64,000 nucleotides of DNA. Source: Leclercia adecarboxylata. Lineage in GTDB: Bacteria; Pseudomonadota; Gammaproteobacteria; Enterobacterales; Enterobacteriaceae. How positions within the stretch are numbered: the first letter of the stretch is position 1; each line of letters begins with the position of its first letter. The notes beneath the pieces were generated by a model. That model was not told where the DNA came from, did not search any database, and saw nothing but the letters and a program-made list of their open reading frames with translations. The stretch covers positions 1 through 64,000 of the forward strand of contig DERO01000051.1 of NCBI GenBank assembly GCA_002360945.1. Direction: 5' to 3'. Positions 8,511 to 18,780 of the stretch are shown here, in pieces. A program made the translations under genes and the position numbers.

Positions 8511-9923
8511 ATGGCAGGAAACAAACCCTTCAACAAACAGACTGAACCCCGCGAGCGCGATCCGCAGTTAGCCGGGTTAAAGGTCCCGCCGCACTCGATT
8601 GAAGCGGAACAGTCGGTGTTGGGCGGTTTAATGCTGGATAACGAGCGCTGGGACGACGTCGCCGAGCGCGTCGTCACCGACGATTTCTACACCCGTCCGC
8701 ACCGCCATATCTTTACCGAAATGGCGCGTCTGCAGGAATCCGGTAGCCCCATCGACCTGATCACGCTCGCGGAATCGCTGGAGCGTCAGGGGCAGCTGGA
8801 GTCCGTGGGCGGCTTCGCCTATCTGGCCGAGTTATCGAAAAATACCCCAAGTGCGGCGAACATTAGCGCTTACGCCGATATCGTGCGCGAACGTGCGGTA
8901 GTGCGCGACATGATCTCTGTCGCCAACGAGATCGCCGAAGCGGGTTTCGATCCCCAGGGGCGTAACAGCGACGAACTGCTCGACCTGGCCGAGTCCCGGG
9001 TGTTTAAAATCGCCGAAAGTCGCGCCAATAAAGACGAAGGGCCGAAAAATATTGCCGAGGTGCTGGATGCCACCGTCTCGCGTATTGAGCAGCTGTTCCA
9101 GCAGCCGCACGACGGGGTCACCGGGGTTAACACCGGCTATGATGACCTGAACAAAAAGACCGCCGGTTTACAGCCGTCGGATCTGATTATCGTCGCCGCG
9201 CGTCCGTCGATGGGTAAAACAACGTTTGCGATGAACCTCGTCGAAAATGCGGCGATGTTGCAGGATAAACCGGTTCTTATCTTCAGTCTGGAGATGCCCT
9301 CCGAGCAGATCATGATGCGTTCTCTGGCTTCGCTGTCGCGCGTGGATCAGACCCGCATTCGTACCGGCCAGCTGGACGACGAGGACTGGGCGCGGATCTC
9401 CGGCACCATGGGTATTCTGCTGGAAAAACGGAACATCTATATCGATGACTCCTCCGGCCTGACGCCGACGGAAGTGCGCTCCCGCGCGCGCCGAATCGCC
9501 CGTGAGCACGGCGGCATTGGCCTGATCATGATCGACTACCTGCAGCTGATGCGCGTCCCGTCGCTGTCGGATAACCGTACCCTGGAAATTGCCGAGATTT
9601 CCCGCTCGCTGAAAGCGCTGGCGAAAGAACTGCAGGTCCCGGTGGTAGCGCTGTCGCAGCTTAACCGCTCCCTGGAGCAGCGCGCCGACAAGCGCCCGGT
9701 CAACTCCGACCTGCGTGAATCCGGCTCCATCGAGCAGGATGCCGACCTGATCATGTTTATCTACCGTGACGAGGTTTATCACGAGAACAGCGACCTGAAA
9801 GGGATCGCCGAAATTATTATCGGTAAGCAGCGTAACGGCCCTATCGGTACGGTGCGGCTTACCTTTAACGGTCAGTGGTCGCGTTTCGACAACTATGCCG
9901 GTCCGCAATACGATGACGAATAA
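8511..9923 (+). CDS. dnaB: Replicative DNA helicase DnaB
   Basis: DnaB is the hexameric helicase that unwinds DNA ahead of the replisome and recruits primase. The 470-residue protein has the N-terminal primase-interaction domain (about 20-170, PPHSIEAEQSVLGGLML) and a RecA-type motor with Walker A ARPSMGKTT (about 229-237), Walker B IMIDYLQLM and the H4 region SLEQRADKRP. It lacks one glutamine near residue 11 compared with E. coli. No intein is present. An ERIC element begins at its stop codon and alr follows in the same direction. Confidence 0.98.
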   Translation: MAGNKPFNKQTEPRERDPQLAGLKVPPHSIEAEQSVLGGLMLDNERWDDVAERVVTDDFYTRPHRHIFTEMARLQESGSPIDLITLAESLERQGQLESVGGFAYLAELSKNTPSAANISAYADIVRERAVVRDMISVANEIAEAGFDPQGRNSDELLDLAESRVFKIAESRANKDEGPKNIAEVLDATVSRIEQLFQQPHDGVTGVNTGYDDLNKKTAGLQPSDLIIVAARPSMGKTTFAMNLVENAAMLQDKPVLIFSLEMPSEQIMMRSLASLSRVDQTRIRTGQLDDEDWARISGTMGILLEKRNIYIDDSSGLTPTEVRSRARRIAREHGGIGLIMIDYLQLMRVPSLSDNRTLEIAEISRSLKALAKELQVPVVALSQLNRSLEQRADKRPVNSDLRESGSIEQDADLIMFIYRDEVYHENSDLKGIAEIIIGKQRNGPIGTVRLTFNGQWSRFDNYAGPQYDDE

Positions 9924-10049
9924 CTCTCCATCATCCTTCACGCCGCAGGAGCGTTGACTGCGCCCGCTCACCCCGGTCACTTAGTTTACTAAGCTCCCGG
10001 GGATTCACGGGCTTGTCGCCTTCCTGCAACGCGAAGGATTTTGGAGAGT
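9923..10049. repeat. ERIC/IRU element, full length (127 bp)
   Basis: The segment has the central inverted repeat CGCTCACCCCGGTCACTTAG / CTAAGCTCCCGGGGATTCAC that defines the ERIC primer sites, flanked by CGCCTTCCTGCAACGCGAAG, and complementary ends ACTCTCCA / TGGAGAGT. The distance between these ends is 127 bases, the canonical size. It begins on the last base of the dnaB stop codon and ends 20 bases before alr, so it is probably in the RNA if the two genes are cotranscribed. Confidence 0.9.
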
Positions 10050-10069
10050 CTTTTTATTAAGGAATTCAA

Positions 10070-11149
10070 ATGCAAGCGGCAACTGTAGTGATTAACCGCC
10101 GCGCTCTGCGACACAACCTGCAACGCCTGCGTGAACTGGCTCCCGCCAGCAAACTGGTTGCAGTCGTGAAAGCGAACGCTTACGGACACGGTCTGATCGA
10201 GACCGCGCGAACGCTCCCCGATGCCGACGCCTTTGGCGTCGCCCGTCTCGAAGAAGCCCTGCGCCTGCGCGAAGGGGGTATCACCCAGCCGATTTTGCTG
10301 CTCGAAGGCTTCTTTAATGCCAGCGACCTGCCGACCATCGCCGATAAAAGGCTGCATACCGCGGTGCACAACCTGGAGCAGCTCGAGGCGCTGGAAAATG
10401 CGGAGCTCAGTGAGCCCGTCACCGTCTGGATGAAGCTCGACACCGGCATGCACCGTCTGGGCGTGCGCCCGGAGCAGGCGGAGGCCTTTTATCAGCGCTT
10501 AAGCCAGTGTCAGAACGTCCGCCAGCCGGTCAATATCGTCAGCCATTTCGCCCGCGCCGACGAGCCCGAATGCGGTGCGACCGAGCAGCAGCTCGATATT
10601 TTCAATACCTTCTGCGAAGGCAAGCCGGGGATGCGCTCCATCGCGGCCTCCGGCGGCATTCTGCTGTGGCCGCAGTCCCATTTCGACTGGGCGCGTCCGG
10701 GCATAATCCTGTACGGCGTCTCGCCGCTGGAGGGTAAACCCTGGGGACCAGACTTCGGTTTTCAGCCGGTGATGTCGCTCACCTCCAGCCTGATTGCGGT
10801 GCGCGAGCATAAAGCCGGGGAGCCGGTGGGCTACGGCGGCACCTGGATCAGCGAGCGCGATACCCGTCTGGGTGTGGTAGCGATGGGCTACGGCGATGGC
10901 TACCCGCGCGCTGCACCCTCAGGTACGCCGGTGCTGGTGAATGGCCGCGAGGTGACCATCGTCGGACGTGTAGCGATGGACATGATCTGCGTTGACCTCG
11001 GGCCAGAGGCGCAGGAGAAAGCGGGCGATCCGGTGACCCTGTGGGGCGAAGGTTTACCCGTAGAGCGGATCGCGGAAATCACAAAAGTAAGTGCTTACGA
11101 ACTTATCACACGCCTGACGTCGCGGGTGGCGATGCACTATCTGGACTGA
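10070..11149 (+). CDS. alr: Alanine racemase, biosynthetic
   Basis: Alr interconverts L- and D-alanine with pyridoxal phosphate, supplying D-alanine for peptidoglycan. The 359-residue protein has the fold-type III barrel with PLP-binding Lys34 in [10 protein letters not shown], followed by a beta domain with the second catalytic tyrosine in the VGYGGTW region. AAGGA lies 7 bases before ATG 10070. It follows dnaB across an ERIC element and precedes tyrB, as in E. coli. The paralogue dadX is not expected here. Confidence 0.97.
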   Translation: MQAATVVINRRALRHNLQRLRELAPASKLVAVVKANAYGHGLIETARTLPDADAFGVARLEEALRLREGGITQPILLLEGFFNASDLPTIADKRLHTAVHNLEQLEALENAELSEPVTVWMKLDTGMHRLGVRPEQAEAFYQRLSQCQNVRQPVNIVSHFARADEPECGATEQQLDIFNTFCEGKPGMRSIAASGGILLWPQSHFDWARPGIILYGVSPLEGKPWGPDFGFQPVMSLTSSLIAVREHKAGEPVGYGGTWISERDTRLGVVAMGYGDGYPRAAPSGTPVLVNGREVTIVGRVAMDMICVDLGPEAQEKAGDPVTLWGEGLPVERIAEITKVSAYELITRLTSRVAMHYLD

Positions 11150-11156
11150 TATCGAC

Positions 11157-11180
11157 TTCCCTCTCCCTCCAGGGAGAGGG
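11157..11180. repeat. Single GGGAGAGGG-type palindrome
   Basis: CCCTCTCCCTCCAGGGAGAGGG just after alr is one unit of the dispersed family seen also at 27.4, 36.1, 47.0, 50.7 and 62.3 kb, here without the conserved TGCGG...GATGCCCTCACCCC flank. It may serve as the alr transcript end. Confidence 0.75.
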
Positions 11181-11294
11181 AGTAAAGCAGGTTATGTCGC
11201 CCACACCCCATCTTCCTTAACATCCTCTCGATCTTCTGCTGCTTCCGGTTTATTGTTGAATTCCCTGCCTCATTATTATCCGGAGAACCATCGC

Positions 11295-12488
11295 GTGTTC
11301 CAGAAAGTCGACGCCTATGCTGGCGACCCTATCCTCTCCTTAATGGAGCGTTTCAAAGAAGATCCGCGCGGCGATAAAGTTAACCTCAGTATCGGTCTGT
11401 ACTATAACGAAGCAGGCATTATTCCGCAGTTGCAGGCGGTGGCCAAAGCCGAAGCGCGTCTCAATGCCACGCCACACGGCGCGTCGCTCTATCTACCGAT
11501 GGAAGGACTGAACAGCTATCGTCACACCATTGCTCCGCTGCTGTTTGGCGCAGACCATCCGGTGCTGGCGGAAAAGCGCGTTGCCACCATCCAGACCCTG
11601 GGCGGCTCAGGCGCGCTGAAAGTCGGTGCCGACTTCCTGCACAAGTATTTCCCTGAATCCGGTGTCTGGGTGAGCGACCCGACCTGGGAAAACCACGTCG
11701 CCATCTTTGAAGGTGCCGGTTTCACGGTGCAAACCTACCCGTGGTTTGACGACCAGACCAACGGCGTGCGCGTTGGCGCGTTGCTGGAAAAACTGAGTAC
11801 CCTGCCGGAACGCAGCATCGTGCTGCTGCACCCGTGCTGCCATAACCCGACCGGTGCCGATCTGACCAACGATCAGTGGGATGCGGTGATTGAAGTGCTG
11901 AAGGCCCGTAACCTGATCCCGTTCCTCGACATTGCCTATCAGGGCTTTGGTGCCGGGATGGAAGAGGACGCCTACGCCATTCGCGCCATCGCCAGCGCAG
12001 GCCTGCCGGCGCTGGTCAGCAACTCCTTCTCCAAAATCTTCTCGCTGTATGGCGAGCGTGTCGGCGGCCTGTCGGTGGTCTGTGAAGATCAGGATGCTGC
12101 CGGGCGCGTGCTCGGCCAGTTGAAAGCCACCGTGCGCCGCATCTACTCCAGCCCGCCAAACTTTGGCGCGCAGGTCGTGGCGACCGTGCTGGGCGATGAC
12201 GAACTCAAAGCCGAGTGGCTGGCGGAAGTAGAGGCGATGCGTACCCGTATCCTGTCTATGCGTCAGACGCTGGTCGACGTGCTGAAAGAGGCGGTGCCGG
12301 GGCACAACTTCGACTACCTGCTGAAGCAGCGCGGCATGTTCAGTTACACCGGCTTCAGCGCGCAGCAGGTGGATCGCCTGCGTGATGAGTTTGGCGTCTA
12401 CCTGATTGCCAGCGGACGCATGTGCGTGGCGGGCCTGAACAGCAGCAACGTTCAGCGCGTGGCCCAGGCCTTTGCTGCTGTAATGTAA
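11295..12488 (+). CDS. tyrB: Aromatic-amino-acid aminotransferase
   Basis: TyrB transfers the amino group in the last step of tyrosine and phenylalanine synthesis and also acts on leucine. The 397-residue protein is a class I PLP aminotransferase: [11 protein letters not shown] for cofactor phosphate contact, [13 protein letters not shown], and the Schiff-base lysine in [20 protein letters not shown] 11295 is chosen because a GGAG site lies about 9 bases upstream and E. coli tyrB also uses GTG with this length; an upstream in-frame ATG at 11253 has no support. No TyrR box was recognised upstream. Confidence 0.95.
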   Translation: MFQKVDAYAGDPILSLMERFKEDPRGDKVNLSIGLYYNEAGIIPQLQAVAKAEARLNATPHGASLYLPMEGLNSYRHTIAPLLFGADHPVLAEKRVATIQTLGGSGALKVGADFLHKYFPESGVWVSDPTWENHVAIFEGAGFTVQTYPWFDDQTNGVRVGALLEKLSTLPERSIVLLHPCCHNPTGADLTNDQWDAVIEVLKARNLIPFLDIAYQGFGAGMEEDAYAIRAIASAGLPALVSNSFSKIFSLYGERVGGLSVVCEDQDAAGRVLGQLKATVRRIYSSPPNFGAQVVATVLGDDELKAEWLAEVEAMRTRILSMRQTLVDVLKEAVPGHNFDYLLKQRGMFSYTGFSAQQVDRLRDEFGVYLIASGRMCVAGLNSSNVQRVAQAFAAVM

Positions 12489-12683
12489 GCACTTACTTAC
12501 GGCCTCCTTCTATTGGCGAAGGGGGCCGGAATGGGTAAAACCCCGCTTTGTGATACCCCTCTTTTTATTGTGACTTATATAAAAAATTCCCTTTCATTCC
12601 CCTCCGGCTACGGTTATTTTCGAGGTGGTTTTTGACCATCCGCTCAAAATAAAAAATAACGGTTTGAATATTCAGGGGAAATC

Positions 12684-13397
12684 ATGCGCAAAATCACACA
12701 GGCGCTCAGCGCTGTCTGCTTGTTGCTCTCGCTTAGCCACCCGGTGGTGGCGCGCCCCTCATCACCTCCGCCGTTATACACCGGCACCAACGCTGCCAGA
12801 CTGGCCGAGCAGGCACCTATCCACTGGGTGTCCGTTGCCCAGATTGAAAACAGCCTGATGGGCCGTCCGCCGATGTCGGTGGGATTTGATATTGATGACA
12901 CCGTGCTGTTCTCCAGTCCGGGCTTCTGGCGGGGTAAAAAAACCTGGTCGCCGCACAGCGACGATTACCTGAAAAACCCGGCCTTCTGGCAGCAGATGAA
13001 CAACGGCTGGGATGAGTTCAGCATTCCGAAAGAGGTGGCCCGCGCGCTGATTGCCATGCACGTTAAGCGTGGCGACAGGATCTGGTTTATTACCGGGCGT
13101 CATCCCACTAAAACCGAAACCGTCACCAAAGCGTTGCAGGACGCCTTTCTGATCCCCGCCGCGGCCATGAAACCGGTCATTTTTGCCGGTGAGAAGGCTG
13201 GCATAAACAACAAAGCCCAGTGGATTGAACAGAAGCAGGTCAAAATTTACTACGGTGACGCCGACAGCGACATCATTGCGGCCCGCGAGGCGGGTGCCCG
13301 GGGCATCCGGGTGCTGCGCGCCTCCAACTCGACCTGGAAACCGCTGCCACAGGCAGGGGCGTTTGGTGAAGAGGTGATCGTCAATTCAGAATATTGA
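12684..13397 (+). CDS. aphA: Class B acid phosphatase AphA, periplasmic
   Basis: AphA is a periplasmic, magnesium-dependent phosphatase and phosphotransferase acting on nucleotides and other organic phosphates. The 237-residue chain has a signal peptide (1 to about 23, cut after HPVVA), the HAD nucleophile motif [10 protein letters not shown] (about 68-77), WFITGRHPT for phosphate binding and YYGDADSDI as the final acidic motif. The length equals E. coli AphA. It follows tyrB in the same direction with its own AGGGGAA site. Confidence 0.96.
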   Translation: MRKITQALSAVCLLLSLSHPVVARPSSPPPLYTGTNAARLAEQAPIHWVSVAQIENSLMGRPPMSVGFDIDDTVLFSSPGFWRGKKTWSPHSDDYLKNPAFWQQMNNGWDEFSIPKEVARALIAMHVKRGDRIWFITGRHPTKTETVTKALQDAFLIPAAAMKPVIFAGEKAGINNKAQWIEQKQVKIYYGDADSDIIAAREAGARGIRVLRASNSTWKPLPQAGAFGEEVIVNSEY

Positions 13398-13507
13398 GTA
13401 TTCGGGCAGAAAAGACGCTTTTTTAAGCAGATTTACCCGCTACGGGTTTTACCTTTCGTCGTATTGCTGCACACTTAGAAGGATTATCCTGTAATACGGA
13501 GCAGCAC

Positions 13508-13924
13508 ATGTGGTATCAGCAAACCCTGACCCTGCGCGCCAGGTCTCGTGGTTTTCATCTGGTGACGGACGAGGTCCTCGGACAGATCCGCGATCTCCCC
13601 CGCATCAAGGTCGGTTTACTGCATCTGTTGCTGCAACATACGTCAGCCTCTCTCACTCTCAACGAGAATTGCGATCCCACCGTCCGTTCCGATATGGAGC
13701 AGCATTTTCTCAAATCCGTTCCCGACGATGCTCGCTGGGAACATGATGACGAGGGGCCAGATGACATGCCTTCCCATATTAAATCCTCCTTGCTGGGCGT
13801 CTCTTTGCTGCTGCCGGTGAATCACGGCCGCGTGCAGCTCGGCACCTGGCAGGGGATCTGGCTGGGAGAACATCGTATCCATGGCGGTTCGCGCAAAATT
13901 ATCGCTACGCTACAAGGGGAATAA
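13508..13924 (+). CDS. yjbQ: YjbQ/UPF0047 family protein
   Basis: A 138-residue cytoplasmic protein of the UPF0047 family. E. coli YjbQ has been reported to have weak thiamine-phosphate synthase activity, but its main role is uncertain. The conserved [21 protein letters not shown] stretch lies mid-protein, broken here for length: [11 protein letters not shown] then DPTVRSDME. The C-terminal [12 protein letters not shown] is also conserved. It overlaps yjbR by one base (TAATG), so the pair is translationally coupled. Confidence 0.94.
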   Translation: MWYQQTLTLRARSRGFHLVTDEVLGQIRDLPRIKVGLLHLLLQHTSASLTLNENCDPTVRSDMEQHFLKSVPDDARWEHDDEGPDDMPSHIKSSLLGVSLLLPVNHGRVQLGTWQGIWLGEHRIHGGSRKIIATLQGE

Positions 13925-14280
13925 TGATGACAATTTCGGAGATACTTCAGTACTGCATGAACAAGCCGGGTGCGGAGCAAAGCGTGCACAGTGACTGGAA
14001 GGCAACCCAGATTAAGGTCGCAGACGTGCTGTTTGCGATGGTGAAAGATGTGGAGGGGCGTCCGGCTGCCTCGCTAAAAACCAGCCCGGAACTGGCGGAT
14101 CTGCTGCGCCAACAGCACACCGACGTGCGTCCCAGCAAGCACCTGAATAAAGCGCACTGGAGCACGGTCTATCTCGATGGGTCGATACCGGATTCGCAGA
14201 TTTACTACCTGGTGGATGCCTCTTACAAGCAGGCGGTGGAACTGCTGCCGGAGATGACCCGGCAGCAGCTTTCAGTGTGA
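13924..14280 (+). CDS. yjbR: YjbR, MmcQ-like DNA-binding fold protein
   Basis: A small protein of the MmcQ/YjbR family with a double-wing fold thought to bind DNA; its role is not established. It contains KPGAEQSVHSDWKATQIKVAD near the start (KPGAEQS and DWKATQIK), and LNKAHWSTVYLDG (about 79-91). Two adjacent ATG codons (13924, 13927) are possible starts; the second would match the E. coli N-terminus MTISE. It ends one base before the convergent uvrA stop codon. Confidence 0.93.
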   Translation: MMTISEILQYCMNKPGAEQSVHSDWKATQIKVADVLFAMVKDVEGRPAASLKTSPELADLLRQQHTDVRPSKHLNKAHWSTVYLDGSIPDSQIYYLVDASYKQAVELLPEMTRQQLSV

Positions 14281-17106
14281 CTAATTCAGAAGCGGTTTAA
14301 GGAAGCGGGCCGTGTGCGAGGCTTCGCACTCCGCGACGGTTTCCGGGGTGCCGGAAACCAGGATTTCGCCGCCGCCGCTGCCGCCTTCCGGACCGAGATC
14401 GACAATCCAGTCCGCGGTTTTAATCACGTCCAGGTTGTGCTCAATCACCACGATGGTGTTGCCCTGATCGCGCAGCTGGTGCAGCACGTCGAGTAACTGC
14501 TGGATATCGGCAAAGTGCAGACCAGTGGTTGGTTCATCCAGAATGTACAGCGTCTGCCCGGTACCGCGTTTGGAGAGCTCACGCGCCAGCTTCACGCGCT
14601 GCGCCTCCCCGCCCGACAGGGTAGTTGCTGACTGGCCCAGACGAATGTAGGTCAGACCGACATCCATCAGGGTCTGGAGCTTGCGCGCCAGCGCCGGAAC
14701 GGCATCAAAGAACTCACGCGCCTCTTCGATGGTCATATCCAGCACTTCGTGGATGGTCTTGCCTTTGTACTTAATCTCCAGCGTTTCGCGGTTATAGCGC
14801 TTGCCTTTGCACTGGTCGCACGGGACGTAGATGTCCGGCAGGAAGTGCATCTCAACCTTGATAACGCCATCGCCCTGACAGGCTTCACAGCGACCGCCGC
14901 GAACGTTAAAGCTGAAACGTCCTGGCGTATAGCCGCGTGAACGCGATTCCGGCACGCCGGCAAAGAGTTCACGTACCGGCGTAAACACGCCGGTATAGGT
15001 GGCCGGGTTGGAGCGCGGCGTACGGCCGATCGGGCTCTGGTCGATATCGATCACCTTGTCGAAATGCTCCAGACCGTGGATCTCGCGATACGGTGCCGGT
15101 TCAGCCAGGGTTGCGCCGTTCAGCTGGGTCTGAGCAATCGGGAACAGGGTGTCGTTAATCAGCGTTGATTTACCGGAACCCGAGACACCGGTGATGCAGG
15201 TGAACAGGCCGACCGGCAGGGTCAGGGTCACGTCTTTCAGGTTGTTGCCGCGGGCACCGGTCAGCTTCAGCACTTTTTCCGGGTCGGCGGGCACGCGCTG
15301 TTTCGGGACTTCAATCTTGCGCTTGCCACTCATGTACTGGCCGGTCAGGGATTCCGGTACCGCCATAATAGCGTCCAGTGGACCTTCTGCCACCACCTGG
15401 CCGCCGTGGACGCCAGCCCCCGGGCCGATGTCGATCACGTGGTCGGCGGCACGAATAGCGTCTTCATCGTGCTCAACCACAATCACCGTGTTGCCAAGGT
15501 TACGCAGGTGGATCAGCGTCCCGAGCAGGCGTTCGTTGTCGCGCTGGTGCAGGCCGATGGACGGCTCATCCAGCACGTACATCACCCCCACCAGGCCCGC
15601 GCCAATCTGGCTCGCCAGACGGATACGCTGCGCTTCGCCGCCGGACAGGGTCTCTGCCGAGCGGGAAAGGGTCAGGTAGTTCAGGCCGACGTTGACCAGG
15701 AACTTGAGGCGATCGCCGATCTCTTTCAGCACTTTCTCGGCAATTTGCGCGCGCTGGCCGGAGAGCTTCAGGTTGTTGAAGAAGTCCATCGCATGGCCGA
15801 TGCTCATGTCCGAGATGGTCGGCAGCGGCGTGTTTTCAACATACACATGACGCGCTTCGCGACGCAGACGGGTACCGTCACAGGTGGCGCAGGAGCGGTT
15901 GCTGATGAACTTCGCCAGCTCTTCACGTACCGCGCTGGATTCCGTCTCTTTGTAACGGCGCTCCATGTTGTGCAGCACGCCTTCGAACGGATGACGGCGC
16001 ACCGAGGTATCGCCGCGATCGTTCATGTACTTAAACTCGATGTTCTCTTTCGCGGAACCGAACAGGATCACTTTGTGCACGGTTGGGCTGAGGCTGCCCC
16101 ACGGCGCTTCAACGTCGAACTTATAGTGTTCAGCCAGCGACTTCAGCATCTGGAAATAGTAGAAGTTACGCTTATCCCAGCCGCGGATCGCGCCGCCGGC
16201 CAGCGACAGTTCCGGGTTCTGAATCACTCGCTCAGGATCGAAATACTGCTGCACGCCCAGACCATCACAGGTCGGGCAGGCCCCCGCCGGGTTGTTGAAC
16301 GAGAACAGGCGCGGTTCCAGCTCACGCATGCTGTAGCCGCAAATCGGGCAGGCGAAGTTAGCAGAGAACAGCAGCTCTTCCGCCTGCGGATCGTCCATAT
16401 CGGCTACTACGGCCGTACCGCCGGAGAGATCCAGCGCGGTTTCGAACGACTCCGCCAGGCGCTGGGTCAGGTCATCGCGCACCTTGAAGCGGTCGATCAC
16501 CACTTCGATGGTGTGTTTCTTCTGCAGTTCCAGCTTCGGCGGATCGGAGAGATCGCACACTTCCCCGTCGATACGGGCGCGGATGTAGCCCTGGCTGGCC
16601 AGGTTTTCCAGCGTTTTGGTGTGCTCGCCTTTACGCTCTTTAATGATTGGCGCCAGCAGCATCAGGCGTTTGCCTTCCGGCTGTGCCAGCACGTTATCCA
16701 CCATCTGGCTGACGGTCTGAGCCGCCAGCGGGACATCGTGGTCCGGGCAGCGCGGCTCACCCACGCGGGCATACAGCAGACGCAGGTAGTCATGGATTTC
16801 GGTGATGGTCCCGACGGTAGAACGCGGGTTGTGGGAGGTCGACTTCTGCTCAATGGAGATGGCAGGCGACAACCCTTCGATATGGTCGACATCCGGTTTT
16901 TCCATCAGCGACAGGAACTGACGCGCATACGCAGAGAGCGATTCAACGTAACGACGCTGCCCTTCGGCATACAAAGTGTCGAAAGCCAGTGAAGATTTGC
17001 CTGAGCCTGAAAGCCCGGTCACGACGATCAGTTTGTCGCGAGGGATGACGAGGTTGATATTCTTGAGATTGTGGGTGCGCGCGCCCCGAACTTCTATCTT
17101 ATCCAT
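14281..17106 (-). CDS. uvrA: Excinuclease ABC subunit A
   Basis: UvrA is the damage-recognition ATPase of nucleotide excision repair; it forms a dimer, loads UvrB on lesions and leaves. The 941-residue protein has two ABC modules with Walker [14 protein letters not shown] (about 31-43) and GVSGSGKST (about 640), signature motifs LSGGEAQR twice, and two CX2C...CX2C zinc fingers (CPICGY and CEACQGDG...CDQCKGKR). It is divergent from ssb across about 250 bases with a LexA box, so it should be SOS-induced. Confidence 0.98.
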   Translation of the reverse strand: MDKIEVRGARTHNLKNINLVIPRDKLIVVTGLSGSGKSSLAFDTLYAEGQRRYVESLSAYARQFLSLMEKPDVDHIEGLSPAISIEQKSTSHNPRSTVGTITEIHDYLRLLYARVGEPRCPDHDVPLAAQTVSQMVDNVLAQPEGKRLMLLAPIIKERKGEHTKTLENLASQGYIRARIDGEVCDLSDPPKLELQKKHTIEVVIDRFKVRDDLTQRLAESFETALDLSGGTAVVADMDDPQAEELLFSANFACPICGYSMRELEPRLFSFNNPAGACPTCDGLGVQQYFDPERVIQNPELSLAGGAIRGWDKRNFYYFQMLKSLAEHYKFDVEAPWGSLSPTVHKVILFGSAKENIEFKYMNDRGDTSVRRHPFEGVLHNMERRYKETESSAVREELAKFISNRSCATCDGTRLRREARHVYVENTPLPTISDMSIGHAMDFFNNLKLSGQRAQIAEKVLKEIGDRLKFLVNVGLNYLTLSRSAETLSGGEAQRIRLASQIGAGLVGVMYVLDEPSIGLHQRDNERLLGTLIHLRNLGNTVIVVEHDEDAIRAADHVIDIGPGAGVHGGQVVAEGPLDAIMAVPESLTGQYMSGKRKIEVPKQRVPADPEKVLKLTGARGNNLKDVTLTLPVGLFTCITGVSGSGKSTLINDTLFPIAQTQLNGATLAEPAPYREIHGLEHFDKVIDIDQSPIGRTPRSNPATYTGVFTPVRELFAGVPESRSRGYTPGRFSFNVRGGRCEACQGDGVIKVEMHFLPDIYVPCDQCKGKRYNRETLEIKYKGKTIHEVLDMTIEEAREFFDAVPALARKLQTLMDVGLTYIRLGQSATTLSGGEAQRVKLARELSKRGTGQTLYILDEPTTGLHFADIQQLLDVLHQLRDQGNTIVVIEHNLDVIKTADWIVDLGPEGGSGGGEILVSGTPETVAECEASHTARFLKPLLN

Positions 17107-17193
17107 TCACCTTTCCCGGTAGGTAGATACACGGAATGCCTGGTTTGTTTGAAGGACAACCGGCAGAAACGATTAATTATGACACAAATTGAA

Positions 17194-17209
17194 CTGGCTG
17201 GATATACAG
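17194..17209. promoter_or_regulatory. LexA box between uvrA and ssb
   Basis: CTGGCTGGATATACAG reads CTG-N10-CAG on both strands and lies in the divergent uvrA/ssb spacer, 85 bases from uvrA and 146 from ssb. In E. coli one such box controls both genes, with the stronger effect on uvrA. Confidence 0.9.
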
Positions 17210-17355
17210 TATTGGAATGCAAATTCTGATGACTTGTGCAACAATGATTCCTTCGTGAGAACTCTGGAAGATGCTTCGAAACTATCGAAAGACCACGTGG
17301 AAATGGTACACTCGCGCGCTTACACTATTTAGAAACGTTTTCAGGAGACACGATC

Positions 17356-17886
17356 ATGGCCAGCAGAGGCGTAAACAAGGTGATTCTCGTCGGTAATCTG
17401 GGCCAGGACCCGGAAGTACGCTATATGCCGAGTGGTGGTGCAGTGGCCAACATTACGCTGGCTACTTCCGAATCCTGGCGTGATAAAGCGACCGGTGAGA
17501 TGAAAGAGCAGACTGAATGGCACCGCGTTGTGCTGTTTGGCAAACTGGCCGAAGTGGCCGGTGAGTATCTGCGTAAAGGCTCCCAGGTCTATATCGAAGG
17601 CCAGCTGCGTACCCGCAAATGGACCGATCAGTCCGGCGCAGAAAAATACACCACCGAAGTGGTGGTTAACGTCGGCGGTACCATGCAGATGCTGGGTGGC
17701 CGTCAGGGCGGTGGCGCACCAGCAGGTGGCGGTCAGCAGCAGCAGGGCGGTTGGGGTCAACCTCAGCAGCCACAGGGCGGCAACCAGTTCAGCGGCGGCG
17801 CACAGTCCCGTCCGCAGCAGCAGCCGTCTGCACCGGCGCAGTCCAACGAACCGCCAATGGATTTCGACGACGATATCCCGTTCTGA
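17356..17886 (+). CDS. ssb: Single-stranded DNA-binding protein
   Basis: Ssb coats single-stranded DNA during replication, repair and recombination and recruits partner proteins. The 176-residue chain has an OB-fold (about 1-112, with [19 protein letters not shown] at the start, split here as [11 protein letters not shown] and DPEVRY), a glycine/glutamine-rich flexible linker (about 115-160) and the protein-docking tip MDFDDDIPF. The start at 17356 follows CAGGAG. A terminator follows at once. Two residues shorter than E. coli, in the linker. Confidence 0.98.
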   Translation: MASRGVNKVILVGNLGQDPEVRYMPSGGAVANITLATSESWRDKATGEMKEQTEWHRVVLFGKLAEVAGEYLRKGSQVYIEGQLRTRKWTDQSGAEKYTTEVVVNVGGTMQMLGGRQGGGAPAGGGQQQQGGWGQPQQPQGGNQFSGGAQSRPQQQPSAPAQSNEPPMDFDDDIPF

Positions 17887-17914
17887 TAAGCAGAACCTGC
17901 GTTTCGCAACCACA

Positions 17915-17943
17915 AAAAACCCAGACGATGTCTGGGTTTTTTT
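17915..17943 (+). terminator. Terminator of ssb
   Basis: AAACCCAGAC-GAT-GTCTGGGTTTTTTT: a 9-base stem with a T-run, between ssb and the convergent yjcB. Confidence 0.94.
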
Positions 17944-17950
17944 ATATTCA

Positions 17951-18232
17951 CTAGGTGTACATCATTGGCCAGTCTGGTGGCGTATGGCTCATCGCCTCGA
18001 CCATAACCGCTTTCACATTATTCCAGATGACGGCCACATCCAGCAGGGTGATGCCCAGCAGACCGGTCGCGAACCAGCATGCCGCAGCCAGCCCCAGACA
18101 GGTGCTCACCACCGCCAGGACGGTGTAATCTGATTTACGAAACTGAATGTTCAGCGTGCTGGCCAGAAACATCAGCACCGCGCTCAACAACTCCCAGCGT
18201 GCAAGCACAACACCGGTGGTAATAGCTGCCAT
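17951..18232 (-). CDS. yjcB: YjcB family inner-membrane protein
   Basis: A 93-residue hydrophobic protein with three predicted membrane segments, similar throughout to E. coli YjcB (GVVLARWELLSAVLMFLAST near the start, ACWFATGLLGITLLD later). No function is known. ATG 18232 is preferred since GAGGATCG precedes it and it gives the E. coli length; the frame is open for another 30 codons upstream. It is convergent with ssb. Confidence 0.88.
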   Translation of the reverse strand: MAAITTGVVLARWELLSAVLMFLASTLNIQFRKSDYTVLAVVSTCLGLAAACWFATGLLGITLLDVAVIWNNVKAVMVEAMSHTPPDWPMMYT

Positions 18233-18780
18233 AAAACGATCCTCAAAGATAACCGCCGCCGGGTAAAGCGCGACGTTGCCCACACGCTGTGGCAAACTGG
18301 CTATCGGCAGGCTCAGACTCACAACAATGAAACGATGTTTCTTGTTACATAAGATATGTGAACTATATCACGTTTGTTCTTTTATTCGCCACTGGGCAAA
18401 TGCATAAAAATGGTCTTTTTTTAACCCTGTAGTTATTATGGCTATTGCAATCTGAAATATATATTTAGCCTGCTAACCGGTGTATTTATGATAACTTTGC
18501 TGATAATTCATCGGGATAAGAAAACATGTACAGAGCGGGCGTCGATGTACAATATTTACAGTCTCAGGGCTATGGATTATGCTTCTTCCGGTTGCTTACT
18601 CAGTTCGTAATAAATAAATCAGGCTTAAACTTTTTTTGCTGGTTATTATTTTATGTCATTTTAATTTTACACACGCATCCCTGTAAGAAAGTCGCATTAC
18701 TCTATGCCGACTGAACATCACTTTATTCCTGATTAATTCGTTGCGGTATTTCTGTCTCGTTAATGAGCTGCGAATAAACA
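18233..18780. other. AT-rich spacer between yjcB and the GGDEF gene
   Basis: About 550 bases, clearly richer in A and T than the surroundings. It must hold the promoters of yjcB (leftward) and of the diguanylate cyclase gene (rightward), but no site could be fixed. A 62-codon open frame at 18526-18714 has no ribosome-binding site and is not called. Confidence 0.6.

Noticed and set aside
11253-11294. Upstream ATG extending tyrB by 14 codons
   Set aside because: The extra residues are not part of the aminotransferase family N-terminus, and GTG 11295 has the ribosome-binding site.
11181-11294. TyrR operator upstream of tyrB
   Set aside because: No TGTAAA-N6-TTTACA-like site was found.
15406-16992. 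528-codon open frame opposite uvrA
   Set aside because: Low-complexity HV/RQ-rich translation typical of an antisense shadow; uvrA on the other strand is certain.
18526-18714. 62-codon hydrophobic open frame in the yjcB-GGDEF spacer
   Set aside because: No ribosome-binding site and no known similarity; the region is AT-rich, where such frames arise by chance.
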